Notes: generated by a model from the letters alone, not told the origin. Counted from the first letter of the stretch, positions 25,160 through 33,706 are shown. The stretch is DNA of 34,746 bases from Gammaproteobacteria bacterium (GCA_028819775.1 JAPPKV010000029.1:1-34746); one strand, 5' to 3'. Numbers and translations: made by a program.

Positions 25160-25841
25160 GCGCGAATTCTCGAACGCCCTCAAGCGTGCCCACTAGCACC
25201 AGATCCGGTCGATTGGCCGCGAAGATGCCGTTTTCCACGACACCGGCGAAGTTGTTGATCACTCCCTCGAAGGCGATCGGTTTACTGATGGCGAGCCCGA
25301 GCATGTCGAGGATTGCGTTGCCATTGTCCGTGACGAACCCCGGGCGCTCGCGGACCTTACCGCCGAAGACCGTCGCAAGTTGGTCAGCCAACCACCGCCG
25401 TGCCATCGGGACCACCTCCACCGGCACGCCGAACGCGCCAAGCGTGTCGACCTCCTTGCTCTCGTCGACGATGCAGATGAACCGCTCCGCGGCTGCTGCG
25501 ACGATCTTCTCCCGGGTGTGCGCCCCGCCGCCGCCTTTTAGGAGGGCGCCCCCGGGTTCGAACTCGTCGGCACCATCCACGTAGACGGCAATCGTTTCGG
25601 CATCGTTTAGGTCGATGACACGAACGCCGTGGGCGGCAAGCCGCTCGGCGCTGGCAATGCTGCTCGATACCGCGGCTTCGAACCGGTCCTTCCGCTTCGC
25701 CAGGGCATCGATGAAGTGGTTGGTGGTGCTGCCCGTGCCGACGCCGATGATCGCCCCGGTGCCGAGCGACGGTACAACGGCGTCGACCGCCGCGAGCGCA
25801 ACCCGCCGCTTCAGTTCGTCTTGATCGATCCGCCGGATCAT
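25155..25841 (-). CDS. rpiA: Ribose-5-phosphate isomerase A
   Basis: RpiA interconverts ribose-5-phosphate and ribulose-5-phosphate. The 228-residue protein has GTGAIIGVGTGSTTNHFIDAL (phosphate binding), AVSSSIASAERL, VYVDGADEFEPGGALLKGGGGAHTREKIVA (catalytic Asp, Glu and Lys region), VDESKEV, and FVTDNGNAILD. ATG 25841 overlaps the def stop as ATGA; the upstream open frame is antisense shadow. The last codons read EFAP followed by a TAG that belongs to the CCCCTACG end of the neighbouring element. Confidence 0.96.
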   Translation of the reverse strand: MIRRIDQDELKRRVALAAVDAVVPSLGTGAIIGVGTGSTTNHFIDALAKRKDRFEAAVSSSIASAERLAAHGVRVIDLNDAETIAVYVDGADEFEPGGALLKGGGGAHTREKIVAAAAERFICIVDESKEVDTLGAFGVPVEVVPMARRWLADQLATVFGGKVRERPGFVTDNGNAILDMLGLAISKPIAFEGVINNFAGVVENGIFAANRPDLVLVGTLEGVREFAP

Positions 25842-26392
25842 TTCGGCGTCGGTTCCTCGAGCGGAAGCACGTAGCGTGCGTATTCTTCCTCGAAGACCAG
25901 CTTGTGCGGGTCGTCGATGTGGTCGATGTAGAGCTTGCCGTCCAAGTGGTCGAACTCGTGCTGGAACACCGTGGCGAGAAAGCCGTGGGCGGCGATGCGC
26001 TGCTCCTCGCCGCGTAGGTTGAGGAAGGACACGCGGATTCCCTTTGGACGCTCGACGTAGCCTCGTAGGCCGGGAACGGACAGGCAGCCTTCCCAATGGC
26101 CTTCGATGGCGGGATCGAGAATCTCGATGCGGGGATTGACGCAGACGGTCAGCGGTTGCTCTGCCAACTGGCCGTAGCGTGTCGGGCCGCCGGGAATCTC
26201 GATGATCGCGAGCCGGATGCCTTCGTTGATCTGTGGAGCGGCGAGGCCGATGCCCCCGTAGTCGTGCAGGGTGTCGATCATGTCGGCTACCAGGCGATGC
26301 AGCGCCTCGCTGCCGAGATCCTCCCGCGCAACGTCCCGGGCCGGCCGGCGCAGGGCCGGGTGGCCCATGCGAATGATCTTGCGTACCGCCAT
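25838..26392 (-). CDS. def: Peptide deformylase
   Basis: Def removes the N-formyl group from new proteins. All three active-site motifs are present in the 184-residue product: GGIGLAAPQ (motif 1), EGCLSVPG (motif 2, metal-binding Cys) and QHEFDHLDG (motif 3, HExxH-type with two metal-binding His). Length is slightly above the E. coli enzyme because of a C-terminal tail. Here it is not next to fmt but between the 5-formyl-THF cyclo-ligase and rpiA, so a second def beside fmt elsewhere in the genome is possible. The gap to the cyclo-ligase gene is 30 bp. Confidence 0.96.
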   Translation of the reverse strand: MAVRKIIRMGHPALRRPARDVAREDLGSEALHRLVADMIDTLHDYGGIGLAAPQINEGIRLAIIEIPGGPTRYGQLAEQPLTVCVNPRIEILDPAIEGHWEGCLSVPGLRGYVERPKGIRVSFLNLRGEEQRIAAHGFLATVFQHEFDHLDGKLYIDHIDDPHKLVFEEEYARYVLPLEEPTPK

Positions 26393-26422
26393 GGCCGGAG
26401 TATCCGCTATTTCAAAGAGACT

Positions 26423-27058
26423 TCAAAAATCCTGCCACCCGTTTTCCGTAACCACGGCGGTTAACGACACATCCGAAGACGTGGTTGGCAGCGCCGCAGC
26501 ACGCTGACACTCGTGGGCGATGCCGACGCGTGCGGTATTCGGCGTTGCCGAGAAGAAACGGTCGTAGTAGCCGCCGCCCATGCCAAGTCGGCGACCGCGG
26601 CCGTCGAAGGCCACGAGGGGCGTCAGGACCACGGTGGGGGTTACGAATTCGGGCTGCACGGGCCCTTTCTTGAGTGGGGCAAGCCCCTCGCGCTCCCCGG
26701 CTGAAGGCTCTTTCTTGCGAGGGGCAAGCCCCTCGCGCTCCCCGGCTGAGGGCTCCGGGATACCGAATCGATTGTGTTCCAACGGGGTGCCGCAATGGTA
26801 TTCGGCGAACCGCATCTCGCGCCCCCCGAGCACGGGCACGGCGATGACCATGCTCCGCCGCCAGCACCGCTCGATCACGTTCACGAGATCGACCTCGCCG
26901 TCGCGAGCGAGGTAGGCCGCAACCGTCGCTCCGTCGGCAAGGCGTTTCATCACCTCGTCGGCGATGGCGAGCGCATGCTCGCGTTGGTCTTCGGCCGAAA
27001 GCGCGCGACGTGTCGCGCGGTAGAACCTGCGCAGTTGATGTTTGTCGCTTGGTGGCAT
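26423..27058 (-). CDS. 5-formyltetrahydrofolate cyclo-ligase with a repeat-encoded insertion
   Basis: The YgfA/MTHFS enzyme converts 5-formyl-THF to methenyl-THF with ATP. The 211-residue product has the N-terminal KHQLRRFYRATRRAL, VLGGREMRFAEY, LEHNRFGIPEP, and the C-terminal LTPLVAFDGRGRRLGMGGGYYDRFF signature. Between NRFGIPEP and VVLTPLVAFD, residues about 102-133 are two copies of [12 protein letters not shown] plus linkers, encoded by the 96-bp repeat at 26660-26755; related enzymes have only a few residues there. The frame is intact through the insertion, which lies in a surface loop before a core strand. Start ATG 27058 was chosen over TTG 27085. 6S RNA lies directly upstream, as in E. 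coli (ssrS-ygfA). Confidence 0.92.
   Translation of the reverse strand: MPPSDKHQLRRFYRATRRALSAEDQREHALAIADEVMKRLADGATVAAYLARDGEVDLVNVIERCWRRSMVIAVPVLGGREMRFAEYHCGTPLEHNRFGIPEPSAGEREGLAPRKKEPSAGEREGLAPLKKGPVQPEFVTPTVVLTPLVAFDGRGRRLGMGGGYYDRFFSATPNTARVGIAHECQRAAALPTTSSDVSLTAVVTENGWQDF
26660..26755 (-). repeat. 96-bp intragenic palindromic element, copy B (in the 5-formyl-THF cyclo-ligase gene)
   Basis: On the minus strand there are two 45-nt units (26755-26711 and 26710-26666), each starting GAGCC(C/T)TCAG, followed by GGGCCC (26665-26660). Unit 1 holds the perfect 20-nt palindrome GCGAGGGGCTTGCCCCTCGC; in unit 2 the right arm is mutated. Architecture and length (45+45+6) equal copy A at 12871-12966. 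Here the element runs in the same direction as the gene and is translated as [15 protein letters not shown], then [15 protein letters not shown]. By my reading the 45-nt unit is free of stops in five of six frames. Confidence 0.93.
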
Positions 27059-27098
27059 TCGACACCTGCGCGGGCGTGCTGCCAAGTGCAGCGCGGTT

Positions 27099-27308
27099 TG
27101 TCTCCCGGCGATGCGGCTGCTTGGTTACCCTGAACCGTTGCGGTTCAAGGCGGGGATCTAGGCGGCTCTTAAGGCTTCCCGCGAACTCCCGCTCACTCGA
27201 AGTTCGCGGGTCATCGGTTGGGTCTGCACACCGGCGCCGACGCCAGATCTCCTTAGGTTTCTATAACGGCTCAAGGATGACGGAAGCTGGCCGGCACCCC
27301 AGGAGACA
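27099..27308 (-). ncRNA. ssrS: 6S RNA
   Basis: The roughly 305-bp gene-free stretch between zapA and the cyclo-ligase gene holds a 6S RNA of about 210 nt. The 5' end TGTCTCC pairs with GGGAGACA at the 3' end, forming the closing stem. In between lie segments that match E. coli 6S RNA in order: CCTTGAGCCGTTAT (E. coli CCUGAGCCGAUAU), GAAGCCTTAAGA (GAAGCCUUAAAA), CGCCTTGAACC followed by GGTTCAGGGTAACC (ACCUUGAACC, GGUUCAAGGGUUAC) and GCAGCCGCATC. The gene position, zapA-ssrS-ygfA, is the conserved one. 6S RNA binds sigma70 holoenzyme in stationary phase by mimicking an open promoter. The ends are estimated from the stem, so they may be off by several nt. Confidence 0.93.
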
Positions 27309-27313
27309 CGGCA

Positions 27314-27319
27314 AGTATA
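27314..27319 (-). promoter_or_regulatory. Predicted -10 box of the 6S RNA gene
   Basis: TATACT on the minus strand lies 5 nt before the inferred 6S RNA 5' end, in TGTCTATACTTGCC. No convincing -35 hexamer is visible at 16-18 nt spacing. Confidence 0.55.
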
Positions 27320-27364
27320 GACACAAAACCTCGGGCGAATGGAACAACTGCGGCGCCGGGGGGA

Positions 27365-27685
27365 TCACGGAGCCTTGGCCGGCCCCTTGTGGGCTTCGAT
27401 CGTCTCCGCCACGCGCCGGGTCAGTGCCGACACCGTCTCCGGTGTTTGTGGGTTCTCCGTACCGGCGCCGCGTTGCAGGCGTCGGTTGTCGTGGATGGCG
27501 TTGAGAGCCGCCATGACGGCGATCCGCTCCACACCGAACACCTTGCCGGCTTCGCGAATGCGGGTCATGCGTTGGTTCAGGTCGCGCGCGGCCGCCGCCA
27601 GCTCGTCGGCCTCCGACTCGGGGCAACTCACCTGGTACTCGTTGTCGAGTATCCGGATGCCGATGGTGGTCGTTGTGTCGCTCAT
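27365..27685 (-). CDS. zapA: Cell division protein ZapA
   Basis: ZapA cross-links FtsZ filaments at the Z-ring. The 106-residue product has the N-terminal globular domain (TTTIGIRILDNEYQVSCPESEADELAAAARDLNQRM) and a helix with ERIAVMAALNAIHDNRRLQ, followed by a variable tail. The start ATG 27685 lies 5 nt after the stop of the TIGR02449 gene. zapA is followed by 6S RNA and the cyclo-ligase gene, the conserved gammaproteobacterial order. Confidence 0.93.
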   Translation of the reverse strand: MSDTTTTIGIRILDNEYQVSCPESEADELAAAARDLNQRMTRIREAGKVFGVERIAVMAALNAIHDNRRLQRGAGTENPQTPETVSALTRRVAETIEAHKGPAKAP

Positions 27686-27690
27686 CATCC

Positions 27691-27906
27691 CTACCCCAAT
27701 TGCGCCACATCCATGGACTTCAGCCGGTCGATCAGTGCGTCGATCTTGCTTCTCGCCAGTTCGTTGCGCTCGACGAGATTGGACTTTTCCCTGGCCCAAG
27801 CTCGGTTCCGGTCGCGAAGGGCCCTGTTTTCGTTGGCAAGTGATTCGCAGAGCGCGATCAGTTCACCGACTTTGGTTTCGAGCGCCTTGAGGTCGTCCGC
27901 GAGCAT
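27691..27906 (-). CDS. TIGR02449 family small coiled-coil protein (ZapB-like)
   Basis: A 71-residue, almost wholly coiled-coil protein (DDLKALETKVGELIALCESL, then RDRNRAWAREKSNLVERNELARSKIDALIDRLK). It matches the small proteins encoded upstream of zapA in Pseudomonas (TIGR02449), which end in a similar ERNELARxKxxAMIxRLK. A role with ZapA at the Z-ring, like ZapB, is inferred from context. ATG 27906 fits the family; ATG 27960 would add 18 residues and nearly touch the divergent ubiH-like gene. Confidence 0.85.
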   Translation of the reverse strand: MLADDLKALETKVGELIALCESLANENRALRDRNRAWAREKSNLVERNELARSKIDALIDRLKSMDVAQLG

Positions 27907-27974
27907 GTTTTCTAGTTTGTCCTGATCGAGGGCACTTGTGAAGTCGTGTACGAGTCTCATTTGCGAAGCGACCG

Positions 27975-29192
27975 ATGATGCTGACAGACTCGGGCGTCGT
28001 GGCTACTCGAGAACCGGTCTACGACGCCGCCGTGGTCGGCGCAGGGATCGTAGGTCTTGCCGCTGCGGTTGCCTTGGCCCGGGACGGATATCGGATCGCA
28101 CTCATCGAGCGGACACCGCCGGAACGACTCCGGGGTGCCTTGGGATTCGACCTTCGCAGCGTCGCGCTGAGTCCCGCGTCGGTGAATCTTCTGCGCGGCT
28201 TGGGCGGCGTTGAAGAGGCGGACCTTGCGCCCATCGAGGCGATGCACGTCTGGGAATACGACGGCGCCGGGTCGCTGCGTTTCGAAGGTGAAGGTGCACT
28301 GGCATTCGTCGGCGAGAACAGCGTGCTCACGACCCGGTTGTGGAAAGTTGCGGCGGACTGTCTGGACATCCTGCCTCGAACATCGGTCAGCGGGCTCACG
28401 CTGAGCCGGGGTTCCGTGTTGCTCGAGGGGCCAGACATCGCGGCCCGTTTGGTGATCGGGGCGGACGGCGCCGAAAGCGTCATCCGCAAACTCGCCGATA
28501 CGACCCTGCGCCACGAACCTCCCCATCAGGGAGGACCGCAACGCGCCATCGCGACCGTCGCCCGGGCCTCGAAATCGCATGGCGACGGCGCTTTCCAGCG
28601 CTTCGGTCGCAGCGGGCCCGTCGCGCTCCTGCCGCTTCGCGACGGTGCCGAGTCCGAGCGGGCCGTCTCGGTGATCTGGAGTACCTCGGAGACGGAAAAC
28701 CAGCGACTGCATTCCTTGGACGACGAATCCTTCCGGCGGACGCTCGGCGAGGAGACGGAGGGCGTGCTGGGCGATTTCGTCGCCGTGGACAGGCGGCTTT
28801 CGTTTCCGGTCCGCCAGGCTCTGGCGGCGGACTTCAACCCCAACCCTCGGACACTGGTCATTGGGGACGCGGCGCGAACGCTGCATCCATTGGCGGGGCA
28901 GGGCGTCAACGTGGGCCTGGAGGACGTACGCGCGCTCGTCGCCCACCCGACCCATGCCGACCTGGGCGCACCCGGTCGGTGGCGCGGGTTCAGCCGGGAA
29001 CGGCGCGCTCGCTCCAAGCTCATGATGGCGTCGATGCGTGCCTTGCTCGCCGCCTATTGCGGCCCCCACGCCGGCAACCCCTGGATGCGTCTGGCAAGGA
29101 ATACAGGCGTGCGGTTCATCGACGCCGCGCCCGGGGTCAAGGCACAGCTGATTCGTGAAGCGATGGGGATCGGACCAATGGCGGTTCCTTAA
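27975..29192 (+). CDS. FAD-dependent ubiquinone hydroxylase, UbiH/UbiF/VisC family
   Basis: A 405-residue class A flavin monooxygenase of ubiquinone synthesis. It has the dinucleotide-binding DAAVVGAGIVGLAAAVALARDG near the N-terminus, the DG motif VIGADGAESVIRKL, and the GD motif TLVIGDAARTLHPLAGQGVNVGLEDVRAL. Which ring position it hydroxylates (UbiH, UbiI, UbiF or a multi-site UbiM-like enzyme) cannot be settled by eye. In Pseudomonas this locus has pepP-ubiH-visC next to the TIGR02449-zapA genes; here pepP and a second hydroxylase are absent. Two ATGs in a row (27975, 27978) are possible starts. Confidence 0.88.
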   Translation: MMLTDSGVVATREPVYDAAVVGAGIVGLAAAVALARDGYRIALIERTPPERLRGALGFDLRSVALSPASVNLLRGLGGVEEADLAPIEAMHVWEYDGAGSLRFEGEGALAFVGENSVLTTRLWKVAADCLDILPRTSVSGLTLSRGSVLLEGPDIAARLVIGADGAESVIRKLADTTLRHEPPHQGGPQRAIATVARASKSHGDGAFQRFGRSGPVALLPLRDGAESERAVSVIWSTSETENQRLHSLDDESFRRTLGEETEGVLGDFVAVDRRLSFPVRQALAADFNPNPRTLVIGDAARTLHPLAGQGVNVGLEDVRALVAHPTHADLGAPGRWRGFSRERRARSKLMMASMRALLAAYCGPHAGNPWMRLARNTGVRFIDAAPGVKAQLIREAMGIGPMAVP

Positions 29193-29242
29193 GAAAACAC
29201 TGGGCGGCGAGACATGAAACCCGCGCGCCCTGGAACGGGTCA

Positions 29243-29270
29243 AACGCGATGCCGGAGCCGGCAACGCGTT
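29243..29270. other. Palindromic hairpin before gcvT
   Basis: AACGCG (29243-29248) and CGCGTT (29265-29270) enclose GCCGG-AG-CCGGC, with AT/AA mismatches between the two stems, in the 106-bp gap between the ubiH-like gene and gcvT. It ends 28 nt before the gcvT ATG. It could be a regulatory hairpin; it has none of the conserved parts of a glycine riboswitch. Confidence 0.5.
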
Positions 29271-29298
29271 GTTTCCGGTCGGCGCACGAGTGGTGGAC

Positions 29299-30369
29299 AT
29301 GGCTGAACGAAGAACAGCGCTCTACGATCTGCATGTGGCCGCGAAGGCGCGCATGGTGCCCTTCGCCGGCTGGTCCATGCCCCTCCACTACGGTTCGCAA
29401 CTCGCGGAACACCGCGACGTTCGTGGTGCCGCGGGCATGTTCGACGTATCCCACATGACGATCACCGACCTGGCGGGCGCAGATGCTCGCGAGCTACTCG
29501 GCCGACTGTTCGCCAACGACGTCGACAAGGCGGTGCCGGGCAGGGCGGTCTACGGTGTCCTGCTCAACGCGTCCGGCGGCATCATCGACGACGTCATCGT
29601 CTACGGCCGCGACCCGGGGTACCGGGTGGTGTCCAACGCCGCCACCCGAAAAAAGGTGCTTGATTGGCTAGGTGCCCACGCCGCCGATCTTGACGTGGAC
29701 TTGCGGGAACGTGAAGACCTCGCCTTGATCGCCGTACAGGGTCCCAACGCGATGAGCGCGTTCTCCGGCGCGACGTCGATGGACGTGTCGGATCTCCGCC
29801 CCTTCTCGGTGCGCGAGCGAAACGGCTGGATGGTGGCGCGGACCGGCTATACCGGTGAGGACGGCGTCGAAGTGGCGTTGCCCGTCGACCACGCCGGGAC
29901 GCTTTGGCAGCGGCTCTCCGACGCCGGGGTCGCCTGCGCGGGCCTCGGGGCGCGGGACACCCTGCGCCTGGAGGCGGGACTCCTGCTCTACGGGGAGGAC
30001 ATGGACGAGACGACCTCCCCCCTTGAATCCAACCTGGGCTGGACCGTGGCGTGGGATCCGCCGGAACGCGATTTCGTGGGCCGCGAGGCCCTCGCACGTC
30101 AGCGATCACGAGGACTTGAACAAGCGTTGAGAGGCGTCGTGCTTACCGGTAGGGGCGTCGTTCGCCACGGTCAGCGCGTTGAGACGAACGCCGGTGACGG
30201 AACCGTCACCAGCGGTATCTTTTCGCCCACCTTGGGGTACAGTATCGGCTTCGCGCGCCTTCCCCGCGGGGCCACCGGGGATTGTCTGGTCGAGATACGC
30301 AGCTCGAACATTCCCGGTCGAATTGTCAGGCCGCCGTTCGTGCGGCACGGAAAGCAGGTATTCAAATGA
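29299..30369 (+). CDS. gcvT: Glycine cleavage system T-protein (aminomethyltransferase)
   Basis: GcvT transfers the methylene group from aminomethyl-lipoyl-GcvH to THF, releasing ammonia. The 356-residue product has [32 protein letters not shown], the segment [19 protein letters not shown] with the catalytic Asp region, [36 protein letters not shown] and [19 protein letters not shown]. The start ATG 29299 has GGTGG just upstream; a TTG at 29269 is less likely. It opens the operon gcvT-gcvH-gcvPA-gcvPB and overlaps gcvH by ATGA. Confidence 0.95.
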   Translation: MAERRTALYDLHVAAKARMVPFAGWSMPLHYGSQLAEHRDVRGAAGMFDVSHMTITDLAGADARELLGRLFANDVDKAVPGRAVYGVLLNASGGIIDDVIVYGRDPGYRVVSNAATRKKVLDWLGAHAADLDVDLREREDLALIAVQGPNAMSAFSGATSMDVSDLRPFSVRERNGWMVARTGYTGEDGVEVALPVDHAGTLWQRLSDAGVACAGLGARDTLRLEAGLLLYGEDMDETTSPLESNLGWTVAWDPPERDFVGREALARQRSRGLEQALRGVVLTGRGVVRHGQRVETNAGDGTVTSGIFSPTLGYSIGFARLPRGATGDCLVEIRSSNIPGRIVRPPFVRHGKQVFK

Positions 30370-30788
30370 ACGACGTCACATCCGACATGCGCCCGGACAT
30401 ACCCGACGATTTTCGATACGCGCCGAGCCACGAATGGGCGCGCGTCGAGGACGACCAGGTCACGGTGGGGATATCGGATTTCGCCCAGCAGTCGTTGGGC
30501 GACGTGGTCTACGTGGAACTGCCTCACCTTGGTGAGGAGGTGAATGCCGGCGCGGAGGCGTGCGTGGTGGAGTCGGTCAAGGCGGCTGCGGACGTCTACG
30601 CGCCGGTGTCGGGAACGGTGGTGGCCGTCAACGAAGCGCTAGAGGAAGCCCCGGAAATGGTCAACCAGGATCCCTACGGGGACGGTTGGTTCTTCAAGCT
30701 CGAGCCGACGGATCTCGAGGAAATGGACGACCTCTTGGATGCGGATGGGTACGAACAACACTGCGAGTCCGAGGACGACGAGGACTGA
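30366..30788 (+). CDS. gcvH: Glycine cleavage system H-protein
   Basis: GcvH is the lipoylated shuttle of the glycine cleavage complex. The 140-residue protein has [38 protein letters not shown], the lipoylation site in [16 protein letters not shown] (Lys72), and [15 protein letters not shown]. It ends in an unusually long, very acidic tail (after [11 protein letters not shown], then ESEDDED), about ten residues beyond most GcvH. ATG 30366 overlaps the gcvT stop; an internal ATG at residue 8 is also possible. Confidence 0.96.
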   Translation: MNDVTSDMRPDIPDDFRYAPSHEWARVEDDQVTVGISDFAQQSLGDVVYVELPHLGEEVNAGAEACVVESVKAAADVYAPVSGTVVAVNEALEEAPEMVNQDPYGDGWFFKLEPTDLEEMDDLLDADGYEQHCESEDDED

Positions 30789-30789
30789 G

Positions 30790-30842
30790 CCCGCACCGTT
30801 GACCCGCACCGTTGACCCGCGCCGTTTGATCCGTGCCGTTCA
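30790..30842 (+). repeat. 13-bp tandem repeats spanning the gcvPA start
   Basis: CCCGCACCGTTGA occurs twice exactly (30790-30802, 30803-30815), then as CCCGCGCCGTTTGA (30816-30829) and TCCGTGCCGTTCA (30830-30842). The GTG start of gcvPA (30833) is inside the fourth, diverged unit. No Shine-Dalgarno sequence is present in the 44-nt gap after gcvH. Copy-number change here would alter the spacing between gcvH and gcvPA. Confidence 0.85.
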
Positions 30843-32209
30843 TACCCCACACCGACGCCGACGTTCGAGCGATGCTGACGCGCATCGGCGCGCCATCCAT
30901 CGACGCGCTCTTCGACGAAATCGAACCCAGCCTCAGGACCTCCCGTTTCGATGGCATCGACGAAGGTGTCGACGAAATGACCATTATCCAGGAGATGGCC
31001 GAGCGCGCGCGACGCGACGAGGTAGGGCCGTGCTTCACAGGGGCGGGATGCTACGACCATCACATCCCGGCGGCGGTTTGGGACATCGCCGCACGGGGCG
31101 AGTACATGACGGCGTACACGCCCTACCAAGCCGAGGCGAGCCAGGGGACGCTGCAGCTCATCTACGAGTACCAGACGATGATCACCGGCTTGACCGGGAT
31201 GGACGTCTCCAACGCCTCGGTCTACGACGGCGGATCCGCGTTGGGCGAGGCCGTGCTCATGGCCGTGCGGGCCAACCGGGCCCATCCATCGAACAGGACC
31301 GGAGGACCTCGCCGCATCGCCGTTGCGGGCGCCTGCCACCCGCACTATGTGGACGCAGCAGCGAACATTGCGCGCAACCAGGGCATCGAGTTGGTGCCCA
31401 CAGGGACAAGAGACGGACGCGTCGACCTCGACGCCCTGGCGAGCATGACCGGCGAACGGCTACCGGTTGCCGTGATCGTCCAGCAGCCGAACTTCTTCGG
31501 CCTGATCGAGCCGGTCGACGAGATCGCGGACTGGGCCACCGCCAACGGCGCCCTGGTGATCGCCGTCGTGAATCCCACGTCGCTCGCGCTCTTGAAGCCG
31601 CCCGGCGAATGGGGGACGAACGGAGCCGACATCGCTTGTGGAGACGGTCAACCGCTGGGAATACCGATGGCATCGGGAGGTCCCTCTTTCGGCTTCCTTT
31701 GCACACGCTTGAGCCTCGTCCGTCAGCTTCCCGGACGCCTGGTGGGACGTACCGTGGATCGGCACGATCGATCTGGTTTCACGCTGACCCTGCAGGCGCG
31801 GGAGCAGCACATCCGCCGCGGCAAGGCCAGGTCGAACATCTGCACGAACCAGGGGCTCTTGGTGACGGCGGCGACGATCTACCTCGCGATCGTGGGCGCG
31901 GTCGGCCTTTCCCGGGTGGCGTCCCGGTGCCACGAACGGACCCGGCAGTTGGTTCGGACGCTGACCGCGGTCAATGGCGTCCAGTCGCGGTTTGCCGGAC
32001 CGTATTTCCACGAGCACGTGATCGACGTGGGACAGCCGGCGGAGGGCGTCGCCGACGCCGTCGCAGAACTCGGGATCATCGGCGGACTGCCGCTCGGCCG
32101 TTACTTTGCCGATCTTCGGAACTGTCTGTTGGTGTGTGCGACCGAGAAGCGGACGGACGCCGATATCGCCCGTTACGGCGACGCCTTGCGACAGGTGCTT
32201 AACGGATGA
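30833..32209 (+). CDS. gcvPA: Glycine dehydrogenase (decarboxylating) subunit 1
   Basis: The N-terminal half of the two-chain P-protein, which decarboxylates glycine and loads the aminomethyl group on GcvH. The 458-residue product begins [30 protein letters not shown] and has [75 protein letters not shown], and the PSFGFLCTR region. It lacks the PLP lysine, which lies in GcvPB. The start is GTG 30833, inside a short tandem repeat; the stop overlaps gcvPB as ATGA. Confidence 0.95.
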   Translation: MPFIPHTDADVRAMLTRIGAPSIDALFDEIEPSLRTSRFDGIDEGVDEMTIIQEMAERARRDEVGPCFTGAGCYDHHIPAAVWDIAARGEYMTAYTPYQAEASQGTLQLIYEYQTMITGLTGMDVSNASVYDGGSALGEAVLMAVRANRAHPSNRTGGPRRIAVAGACHPHYVDAAANIARNQGIELVPTGTRDGRVDLDALASMTGERLPVAVIVQQPNFFGLIEPVDEIADWATANGALVIAVVNPTSLALLKPPGEWGTNGADIACGDGQPLGIPMASGGPSFGFLCTRLSLVRQLPGRLVGRTVDRHDRSGFTLTLQAREQHIRRGKARSNICTNQGLLVTAATIYLAIVGAVGLSRVASRCHERTRQLVRTLTAVNGVQSRFAGPYFHEHVIDVGQPAEGVADAVAELGIIGGLPLGRYFADLRNCLLVCATEKRTDADIARYGDALRQVLNG

Positions 32210-33669
32210 AACCCGGCGAAACGGTCTTCGACATCGGCACACCGGGGCGCCGGGCGAGTGCCCAGGCGCCGGCCCCGGGGGATACATCGGACTTGCCCGC
32301 GACTTGCCTCCGCAACGCGCCGCCGCGACTTCCGGAAGTCTCCGAACTGCAGGCGGTGCGCCATTACACGAATCTGTCCGCCAGGAACTTCTCGATCGAC
32401 AACCAGTTCTACCCGCTCGGCTCCTGCACGATGAAGTACAACCCGCGCGGGGCGCATCGCGCCGCCAGCCTGCCGGGGTTCCTGAACCGCCACCCACTTG
32501 CCCCTGATTCGGCGAGCCAGGGATTCCTGGCATGCCTATACGATCTGCAGGAGATCCTGAAGCACGTCACCGGCATGGCCGCGGTATCGCTGACGCCGAT
32601 GGCCGGGGCCCAAGGCGAATTCGCCGGGGTGGCGATGATTCGCGCCTGGCACGATGCCCGGGGCGATGACGGGCGCGAGGAGATTCTCGTGCCCACCGCC
32701 GCGCACGGAACGAACCCGGCGACGGCCGTGATGTGCGGCTACCGGGTTCGCGAAGTGGCTGTGGGTGCCGACGGGGACATGGACATGGCGGCGCTCAAGG
32801 CGGCGCTCGGCGAGCAGACCGCCGGGATCATGCTCACCAATCCGTCCACCTGCGGCGTCTTCGAACGCCGTATCCGGGAGATCGCCGACGCCGTGCACGA
32901 CGCTGGCGGGTTGCTCTATTACGACGGTGCCAACCTCAACGCCATCCTCGGCAATGTGCGTCCCGGCGACATGGGATTCGACGTCTTGCACATGAACCTC
33001 CACAAGACCTTCGCGACTCCCCACGGTGGCGGTGGACCTGGCGCCGGCCCGGTTGGCGTCGGCGAACGACTCATGCCGCACCTTCCGACGCCCGTCGTCG
33101 CCCGGGACGGTGATCGCTACCGTTGGGTAGACCGCGACGAGATCCCGGGTTCGATCGGCCGCCTGTCCGCCTTCATGGGCAACGCCGGCATCCTGCTGCG
33201 CGCTCTGGCCTACGCCCGGATGCTCGGTCGCGAAGGCATGCGCCGCGTCGGCGAATACGCGACGCTGAACGCCAACTACCTGATGGTGCGACTGGCCGAC
33301 GCCGGCTTCGAACTGGCCTACCCCGAGCGACGCGCCAGCCACGAGTTCATCATCACGTTCAGGAACGAGGCGAAGACTATGGGCGTCACCGCCATGGATT
33401 TCGCCAAGCGACTGCTCGATTTCGGTTTCCATGCGCCGACCACCTACTTCCCGTTACTCGTCGCGGAGTGCTTCCTCATCGAACCCACCGAAACCGAGAC
33501 CAAGGAGGAACTCGATGCCTTCGTCGACGCCATGGTGCGCATCCGCGCGGAAGCCGAGACCGATCCGGAACGGGTGAAGACGGCGCCGCACACCCTCCCG
33601 GTCAGCCGGTTGGACGACGTCAAGGCGGCGCGGGAACTCGACTTGACATATTCGGGCGTCGAGCGCTGA
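32206..33669 (+). CDS. gcvPB: Glycine dehydrogenase (decarboxylating) subunit 2
   Basis: The PLP-carrying half of the split P-protein. The 487-residue product has [64 protein letters not shown] and the PLP lysine K267 in [18 protein letters not shown]. Its N-terminal 40 residues ([20 protein letters not shown]) are longer and less conserved than usual. It is the last gene of the operon. Downstream lie 37 bp and then the 98-bp element at 33707. No gene for dihydrolipoyl dehydrogenase (L-protein) is nearby. Confidence 0.96.
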   Translation: MKPGETVFDIGTPGRRASAQAPAPGDTSDLPATCLRNAPPRLPEVSELQAVRHYTNLSARNFSIDNQFYPLGSCTMKYNPRGAHRAASLPGFLNRHPLAPDSASQGFLACLYDLQEILKHVTGMAAVSLTPMAGAQGEFAGVAMIRAWHDARGDDGREEILVPTAAHGTNPATAVMCGYRVREVAVGADGDMDMAALKAALGEQTAGIMLTNPSTCGVFERRIREIADAVHDAGGLLYYDGANLNAILGNVRPGDMGFDVLHMNLHKTFATPHGGGGPGAGPVGVGERLMPHLPTPVVARDGDRYRWVDRDEIPGSIGRLSAFMGNAGILLRALAYARMLGREGMRRVGEYATLNANYLMVRLADAGFELAYPERRASHEFIITFRNEAKTMGVTAMDFAKRLLDFGFHAPTTYFPLLVAECFLIEPTETETKEELDAFVDAMVRIRAEAETDPERVKTAPHTLPVSRLDDVKAARELDLTYSGVER

Positions 33670-33706
33670 CAATCCCCAAAAATGTAGCCCCTTGAGTCAC
33701 ATGCGT

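Noticed and set aside
29193..29298. Glycine riboswitch before gcvT
   Set aside because: The conserved glycine-aptamer core sequences are not present, and the space (106 bp) is too small for a tandem aptamer; only a simple palindrome is seen.
30739..32202. Plus-strand open frame of about 490 codons in another frame over gcvPA
   Set aside because: It is Arg/Gly-rich shadow of gcvPA, which has conserved P-protein motifs.
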